From: Larix sibirica
Lineage: Eukaryota; Streptophyta; Pinopsida; Pinales; Pinaceae
Length of the DNA stretch: 10,080 nt
Reading direction: 5' to 3'
NCBI GenBank assembly: GCA_004151065.3
Contig: NWUY0304501131.1
Span: forward strand, 15,500-25,579
Part shown: positions 1 to 7,100 of the stretch, one piece after another
Layout of the letters: the number at the start of each line of letters is the position of its first letter
How positions within the stretch are numbered: position 1 is the stretch's first letter
Notes under the pieces: generated by a model
The model's input: only the letters and a program-made list of their open reading frames with translations
Database searches by the model: none
Told to the model about the DNA's origin: nothing
Translations under genes and position numbers: made by a program

Positions 1-985
1 AATGATTTCATCCCACAGTTTTCATTGAATAATTGCACACTGAAAATTTCAACCTATATTGCAGCAAAAACAAGGATCATATAAACAGAGCCATGCACAA
101 TAGATACAGATTTTTAATTTGGGAAACCCAACAAGGGAGAAAACCCAACAACTTTTCTAGAGAAGAAATTTGTCCAAAGTTACAAGTACATCACCATCAT
201 GAAGAGAAACCCTAGCCTACAGAAAGTTTGCCCTCCTTCACAAGAAACCCTAGCAAGGGTAGCGGACCTCTAGTGAATAAGAAACCCCCAAAAATTATTC
301 CTTGTGCCTTTGCTAGGCCGTCTTGGAAAGTGTGCACCAATGGAGAAGAGATGTGTTGTGATGTTTTGAAAATGAAATGCTGAAGCACTTTATTTATATT
401 CTTCAGTTTTTTTCTTCATATTTGTGGAATTATTCTACCTATACCCTCTATCTTCTTGTTCTAGAAGACCTGTATGGTAGTAATGAAAGTGTAAATAATC
501 TGAATGCATGCTTAATATATCAAGTTTATGTTGGAGTGTCTCCATGTGCAGTGTTAGTTATATTCACTGTATCAATTGTGAGGTTTGGAATGTTATAAAT
601 GTAATTGTCTATGATTTTCAACATATTGCAACTAAGTGAATGGCTAGAAATTGTGGCGGCAAATAATGCAATGAATATTCTGGATCTTTTAGTGGATGTA
701 ATGATCGGCAATAACTTAATAAGTAATGAGTGTTGTTCTGTATCCCCAGGATAAACAGTGTAAGAATAATGTTGAAGAGATCCAGTTTCTTCTATTTTCT
801 TGTATGGGATTGTTAGTATGGCTTCCAAGCAATATATTTTCTCTGTTTCATGTGTTAATCATAGCTCATCCTTAGTCATTTAAAGATTTGATGATTCTTT
901 TTTGGACTGTTTTTCCCTATTTTTCATTTCAACCATCATTCTTCTTTGTAGAATTGATTTGATTGGCCGATCTTTATATTTGCAG
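1..985 (+). other. 3' part of an intron of the UBP12/13-like gene (5' end outside window)
   Basis: No part of the protein segment that normally precedes EEVAKEFG (the region with DLVDHDKVRSFRIQKQ in Arabidopsis) can be read in any + frame here, so the whole stretch is taken as intron, ending in tttatatttgcag at 973-985. Short open frames on both strands have no recognisable protein character. Bases 120-290 are rich in AAACCC motifs (listed separately); 330-970 is T-rich, ordinary intron sequence. Confidence 0.8.
122..287 (+). repeat. Cluster of GAAACCC / AAACCCTA (telo-box-like) motifs
   Basis: GAAACCC or GAAAACCC occurs about five times: near 122 (gaaacccaac), 140 (gaaaacccaac), 206 (gaaaccctagc), 244 (gaaaccctagc) and 281 (gaaaccccc). 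The two middle copies contain AAACCCTA, the core of the plant telo-box found in promoters and 5' leaders of many housekeeping genes. Here the cluster lies in an intron. It may be a remnant of a captured leader, a decayed repeat or an intronic regulatory patch. The sequence shows the motifs; the role is unknown. Confidence 0.4.
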
Positions 986-1108
986 GAAGAAGTTGCAAAG
1001 GAATTTGGCATTCCAGTGCAATTTCAGCGGTTTTGGCTGTGGGCTAAGCGTCAAAACCATACATACCGTCCTAATAGGCCCTTGACGCAAGCAGAGGAGT
1101 CTCAAACT
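986..1108 (+). CDS. Exon 1 of window: start of the HUBL region (f1-f41)
   Basis: The exon opens after tttgcag with EEVAKEFGIPVQFQRFWLWA and ends in AEESQT before gtaagc. The FGIPVQFQRFWLW(A)KRQNHTYRPNRPLT block is nearly invariant in plant UBP12/13 and begins the ubiquitin-like part that follows the catalytic domain. It is in phase 0 at both ends. Confidence 0.95.
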
Positions 1109-4100
1109 GTAAGCAACTTTTGGAAGGTTTTCATAGATTTTTTCAAGTTTTAGCACTTATATCAGTCCTTATTGTTTACAGGTTGGCTACTTGAGGGAGA
1201 CTTCAAACAAGGCACACACTGTAGAATTGAGATTGTTTTTGGAAGCTGAATATAGTCTGGTAAATTTCTGAATCTGACATGTGGACTGTTGTTTTAAATA
1301 TTGTATATACCAGAAGCTTGCTTGTGCAATGAAATATGTTGTTAGTCATGGAATTTTGGTAAGTAATTTCCAAGAAAGGAAGGCCATGGTAACTAATTTA
1401 TTTAGGAAGTTTTCTACAAGAATTGTACATATAAACAGTGAAATAAGACTTGCTAGAAAGACTTGTATAATTTGTTACTTGTGGAAGTTTAGTTTGCTGA
1501 AATTTGATTCCATGTTAAAGTAGTGCTATGATAGCTAGCTTTGTGCGAATAGTATAATTAAGAGAGCATATAGAAACTTGTTTAAAACTCTGAATCCATG
1601 TATTACTAATGTAAAAACCCAAGAGTCAAATGCTGTCAGTTTGCACCAGTGTTAGAAGATTTAGTCACCCTTTGATATGCTATCTGGAATTTTCTGCCCA
1701 TAGAGACATCTTGCCTTTGCATATCAGTGTAATTTTTGAGTTGCTAAAACAATATCTTACATTTGACTGGTGACAGCCTTTCAGTTGTGATAAACATTGA
1801 TACTGTTAGCTGATAATGATTTGTAACTTTAAATATGTAGGATCTTCGATTGCTCCCACCTCCTGATAAGACAAAAGATGATATACTTCTGTTTTTTAAA
1901 CTTTATGATCCAGAGAAAGAAGAGCTCAGGTAATATATTTTGTGTAATATATTGTGTAACATAAATGTCTTAACTCGCTTCCCCTTGCAATTCATGGTAA
2001 GTTGGTAACTAATATATTATTGAGTGTTGTTTTTCAGGTTTGTTGGTAGGCTTTTTGTCAAGGCTGCAGGTAGGCCAGTAGAAATTATTGCAAAGCTGAA
2101 TGCCATGGCTGGTTTTCCACCAGATGAGGAAATTGATCTTTTTGAGGTTAGTTGAATGCGAGTTCTTGAATATCTTGACACATTGGTCAGTGACCATGTC
2201 ACGTGGTGCTTGTTGATTTAAAAAAATGTTCTTACTCAAGGTATATGTAAATCATTGTTAGACTAGTTTTGGGTTTTAAGCTTTTATATGACCCAGTGGG
2301 CAATTTTTGATGCATTGGGTGTTGTAATGTATAGGAAATCAAATTTGAACCAAATGTCATGTGTGAACTAATTGATAAGAGAATTACTTTTCGAGCTAGC
2401 CAGGTTAGTTCAGTTCCATTCTATTGCTGTCAATACTTTTTTACATTATTGTATCTTGATTTATTTTAAAAAAGAGACATGGCTCATGCCATTACAGTCA
2501 ATGGATTTATTATTGGAAATTCCGGCAATGCAGTTTGTTGCTAAGGATGCTTCCCTGGCTATATTATTAACTATGTTTTGGTGATACCAATCATGCAGCT
2601 TGAAGATGGAGACATCGTATGTTTTCAGAGATCCCTTACCTCTGAAGAGCATATTCATCGATATCCAGATGTTCCTGCATATTTGGAATATGTTCATAAT
2701 CGGCAGGTACATAATTTACTGGTAGCCCTATATTATTTCACTCTTGCATTTCCCCGGGCAAGTCTTCTGTTGTTGAATATGTTTGCAGTGCCTCTTCTAA
2801 TTGATGTGAAATTATAGAAAGTGAAGGTTTGAAATTTTGAATTAGTACTGTCGATTATTTGGCACAAGCACTTGTATGCATTGGACGGTGTTATATAAGA
2901 CCTTTTTCTTATTTTGTGCTCGTTTTAAAACTTTTTTGGGATGTTTGCAAATATGTAATTGTACATAATTATTTATAAGTTGAATGCCAATATTTTGTAC
3001 TTGCTGTATGTTTTGAAATATCTTAAACCTTGTAGTTTGTAGTTTGTAGCAGGAGTTTGTGGTTGGTATTTTGTTCACTGTAGTCAAGGCAGGAAGCTTT
3101 TGGTTGATTAAGGATTTTATTATTCCATACAAGTTTATTTCTAAAAGTGACATTTGATTCCCCTTCAAAGCTATATCTTTTAATAATGCTGGCAACTTCA
3201 CTGCTCTTGGGGTTTAGCCAGCTTGTACGTAGTGTTTCCCTGCTCCTGGGGTTTAGCCAGCTTGTACGTAGTGTTTCCCTGCTCCTGGGAGCTTTGGAGG
3301 CGTATGAAACATTCCTAAATGTATAGGTACGGTGGTGGGTACTTGGAAACGTTTAGTGAGCTTTTCCGGCAGGTTTGACCTGTTCTAAATTGGCACTTTG
3401 TGGTTTAGGGAGCTCTTTCAATCATCCGGTGTGTCATCTTTTATATAGTTGCCCTGTCACTGCTATGATTCTTCCTAATGTTTGACAGTTTCCCCATGAG
3501 TGCCATGACATGAGTTTGATCAAACAAGTCACTGTGGACTGGAGGCTTAATAATCCATGTGATGATTGATTTTCGTCATTCAGCTTTCCGACTATAGAGA
3601 CTAAATATTGCTGTCAACTATAGAATTTACTCATTGATCTGTGCTGGTTTGATGGGATAAATGGGAGAAATGGATGAGCAACCCATGAAGGAGGGGGAGG
3701 AATATCCGGGGTATGCTAGCAAGAAAAAATGAGCAGAGTGGACTATTCATTGGATACCGTATTACAGAACCTCCCTTTGAGATGTCCACACCCACCTCAT
3801 AATAAATAATTTCTAGGGGTATGATTCAAATGCACAGAACTTTGAAGCATGAATCAAGTTGTTTTTGGGAGTGCTTTATCTTGAGGTTTCTGGGTGTCCC
3901 TGGGCCCGCATTGAACTTGGTTGGACAGATCCCTGCTGTCAAACTAAGTTTTGTTATTAATAAATTTTCCTTAAGTTGGAACTTAGGGAAAGTTAAAAAA
4001 ATTTAATTTAATTTATAAATAATTTATAAATTTAGATTTCATTTAAATATTTATAAATGCTCATTGTCCCCCATTATAAAACTTTTATACATTTAATAAA

Positions 4101-7100
4101 TCTATATATTATATATAACTTTTATAGATGTTGATGTTTTTTTTGTAAGCTAGATGCAGATTTATATTACTGAGCAAAATAACATAAAATACAACAACAG
4201 AGAGGCTAACCTGCCACTGGGGAAACTAGGTTAGCCAGATAATCTAGTAAGTCAGTTGGGGGCTAGTTGGTTTACCAAGAAAATTGGGAAACCAGAGTCT
4301 GCTCTGTTCACAACCCATGCATATTACAGAAGAAAGAGTTCAAAATTCTACAAAAAGAAACTGATAAACCCAAAACAGATCTGCCTTTGCTGATCCAAAA
4401 GTAAACCAGAAAAATTTGAGAGCTACCTATGACTGTCATCTGCTGAGACTGGGGGAGGAGCAGAAACAAATCCATTGACATTCTGGTGCTTATCTGCAGA
4501 GTGTTTGCTGCATCTGCTAGAAGGTCTAATTTCCCGTGTATGGTGTTCACTGTTAATGTCTTCCCTAATGGTGGATATAACCATGAGAACACTAGATTGG
4601 GTTTGGTGGCGTTCCAGGAGTGCTCTGCCCAGAAGAAGCTTCATAGTCCAATATGGGCTGGAGCTTGTGGTCGCCTTTGTTGCCGGCTTCTCAGTCTGGG
4701 AGCTACCAGTTCTCGGCTCCATAGCCTCTTCCGTGCTATGCTGAATATTTATCGTGAGATCCATTCCTTCTGAGCAATTTCGTGCTTGATTTGCCAAGGA
4801 ATTTCTTCATTGGACCCGGCTTCCATCCAATGCTGCCTTGAGCTACCACCACGCGACACCGAGCCCATTGTCTTAGCATGATGAGGCTCCAACCAAAAGG
4901 GCCGGGAGAGAACCACAGATAGTAGAGGTGCGTTCATGTAGACAAAAACTTGATAAATTCGGAGAGGACGAAATGTCATCTATTGATTTTACTCTGCTCA
5001 TATGCTCTGACGAAGCTGTAGTGAGATCCCTCTCGGTGCTTGATAGATCTGGGTTTAAGATGGATCTATGCTGGTTTAATATATATTATTACTGCTTCTT
5101 GTAAATTCGGGTGAAACTTCTAGCCGTATCAGATACTTGTACCCCCCCTCTCCCAATGCTCCGGCATTCTGGAAACTCTTGCAACAAAGTATAAAAATGA
5201 GACCTGTAAAAAAGTCTAGCGAGCAAAAGTTTTTTCATTTTATAAAAACTTGAGTAAGACTGAGGTAATCGAATATTTCTCTTCATCTAATGCTGTCAGA
5301 CTAAATTTCTCCTGATTTGACAAACTAAAATTTGCTGTAGGGTTTGTTAATTATTAGAAAAAGTCATTTTCATCAAATTCTCTGTGTAAATTACATTGTG
5401 TCTGTATTTTTCTGGTTACTGACTAATCTTTTGAATTTTCTTTCCCTTACTCAAGTTGCATGAATAGAGAAGATCATTAAATTTTTGGTGGTGAATTTTT
5501 TCTGTAGATTGTACATTTTCGGCGCCTGGATAAGCCAAAGGAAGATGATTTTTGTTTGGAACTGTAAGTGATTGGAACTTTGGTCTTTGTAATTCTATAC
5601 AGGGAGGGAAATATTTAGATTTATATATTTGTTGAAGTTTTGGGACAAGGTTGGTTTATTGATAGAGTCTTGGTTTGTAACTTTTGTAGCTCAAAACTCT
5701 TCACTTATGACGATGTTGTGGAGAGAGTTGCACAGCAACTTGAATTAGACGATCCTTCAAAAATCCGACTGACAGCACATAATTGCTACTCACAGCAACC
5801 GAAGCCTCAACCCATCAGATACAGAGGAGTAGACCACCTAAGTGATATGCTAACACATTATAATCAGGTACACGTCATTTGCATTCATTCAAAAATAGAA
5901 GTAAATTTGTAGGTGTGTTTTCAGATTTTTGCAGGTGGAACTCAGTGCAAGCTCATCAATTTACTGAGTTATGGATGGTTGTCTTTGACAGACTTCTGAC
6001 ATCTTGTATTATGAAATCCTCGATATCCCACTTCCAGAGCTTCAAGGGCTAAAAACTTTGAAGGTTGCTTTTCATCATTCAACAAAAGACGAGGTGAGCA
6101 AAATAAAGGGACAAGTTTGATTCTGCACAATATAAGAGCAGCATGCAGAATGTTATACTTGCACCATCGATTTTTTGTTATGTGATTGACGTTGTAGCTG
6201 TATAACAGGTATCTGTGCACAGTATTAGACTGCCCAAACAGAGTACTGTTGGTGATGTCATCAATGAGCTCAAGACAAAGGTTGTTTGTTTTTCCTTATT
6301 TTTTAATTCCTCGTCGCTTTTGTACATTCATAGATGCAAGTAATTGTTATGATGCCTATATTTTGGATTTGTTTAGAGGTTTATAATTGTTATTTTGCCC
6401 AGAATTTTGAAATTGGTCATCACATAATTGCACTGAGAGAAGCAAGATGCATTCTACATCCCCAGTATTGGAGAGATTGATGGCAAAAGAGTATTTTATA
6501 CAAAACAAAAATAAAATAATAATAGATTAATGTGAAACTAAATAATAATCAGAATGCATATACAGAGCGTATATATATATATATATATTATAGCATACCA
6601 GTGTAAATCCATCTTAGCTCAGGGTCTTCTAAGCAGAGATTTGCATCTGATTTTTATTGGATCCCTCTCGGTGCTTAATAGATCCAAGTTTAGATGGATC
6701 TATGTTTGAATTATTAACATTAAAATTATGTGGAGATCTGCTATCCTTTCTAAAGAAATGTTAATTCATTTGATTTGGTATACAATCAATTTTCAATTTC
6801 TGTGGATTCAAATGATTAACTTTCTATTGCAATGTGCTTTCTGCATTGTAATCTTTTGTCTGCTTACCTCCAAGGGAGTTTGTTCGGTGAAAGGATATAC
6901 AATATATTTGTATTTACAGTGCCATAATTAGACAAGTACTGTTTTTGTTTTGGATGTTATTTACAAATAGCCACTGTTTACTTGTCATTGCTGAAGCAAA
7001 CTGTGGGAAGTCTTGTGTTGGGATTGATTCTAACTTTTCTGTCTGCCAAGGTATACTGCTGACAAAGCTTCACTTCATTATTATTTTGTTAAAATAGGTT

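Larger units (their letters stand above)
4137..5070 (-). mobile_element. Retroelement-like insertion, probably a degenerate non-LTR (LINE-type) fragment, antisense to the gene
   Basis: Read on the minus strand, the segment starts near 5070 with a repeat also present at 6660-6704 and ends in eight A residues (T8 at 4137-4144). Just before the A-run is TTTTGCTCAGTAATATAAATC, a 3'-UTR style common to plant LINEs, and a perfect 9-bp stem-loop lies about 60 bases further in. G+C is visibly higher at about 4430-5050 than in the surrounding intron. Minus-strand open frames (about 4423-4797, 4749-4979, 4308-4592) have polar protein-like composition, but I recognise no reverse transcriptase, endonuclease, gag zinc knuckle or integrase motif. 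It is therefore non-autonomous, strongly truncated or unrelated in coding. Alternatives are a processed pseudogene or a piece of an LTR element. I saw no clear target-site duplication. Confidence 0.5.
2707..5507 (+). other. 2,801-nt intron enlarged by repeats and an antisense retroelement-like insertion
   Basis: The donor is cag|gtacat and the acceptor ttttttctgtag. Of the introns wholly inside the window it is the longest by more than three-fold. 2707-3190 is plain T-rich intron with short gtagttt iterations near 3030-3050. A 39-bp tandem duplication is at 3202-3289. 3290-3985 shows no coding similarity I recognise. 3985-4136 is extremely A+T-rich. A retroelement-like insertion with higher G+C occupies about 4137-5070. 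5071-5507 is again plain intron. None of the open frames in it resembles UBP12/13 or a host gene. Confidence 0.9.
6281..7097 (+). other. 817-nt intron with TA microsatellite and second copy of the 46-bp repeat
   Basis: The donor is gttgtttg and the acceptor aaaatag. 6281-6560 is featureless A+T-rich sequence; a TA run lies at 6570-6588 and the dispersed hairpin repeat at 6660-6704. The + strand open frame at 6728-6931 encodes a hydrophobic, Cys-rich chance peptide typical of T-rich intron DNA and is not called. Confidence 0.88.

Noticed and set aside
526-828. 100-residue minus-strand open frame in the first intron
   Set aside because: It has no recognisable domain, lies in T-rich intron sequence, and contains the accidental low-complexity peptides expected there.
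2461-2712. 83-residue minus-strand open frame opposite exon 6
   Set aside because: It is a mirror of real coding sequence; the + strand frame matches the UBP12/13 family exactly.
2842-3201. 119-residue minus-strand open frame in the large intron
   Set aside because: It is Lys/Asn/Gln-rich, as expected from reading A+T-rich DNA, and has no domain, conserved motif or promoter context.
4475-4773. Two overlapping + strand open frames inside the insertion
   Set aside because: They run opposite to the A-tailed strand of the element and show no similarity I recognise; they are most likely shadows of its higher G+C.
4130-5500. Target-site duplication around the insertion
   Set aside because: Words flanking the T8 tract (tagatgttgatg) were looked for beyond 5070 and no convincing copy was found, so none is claimed.
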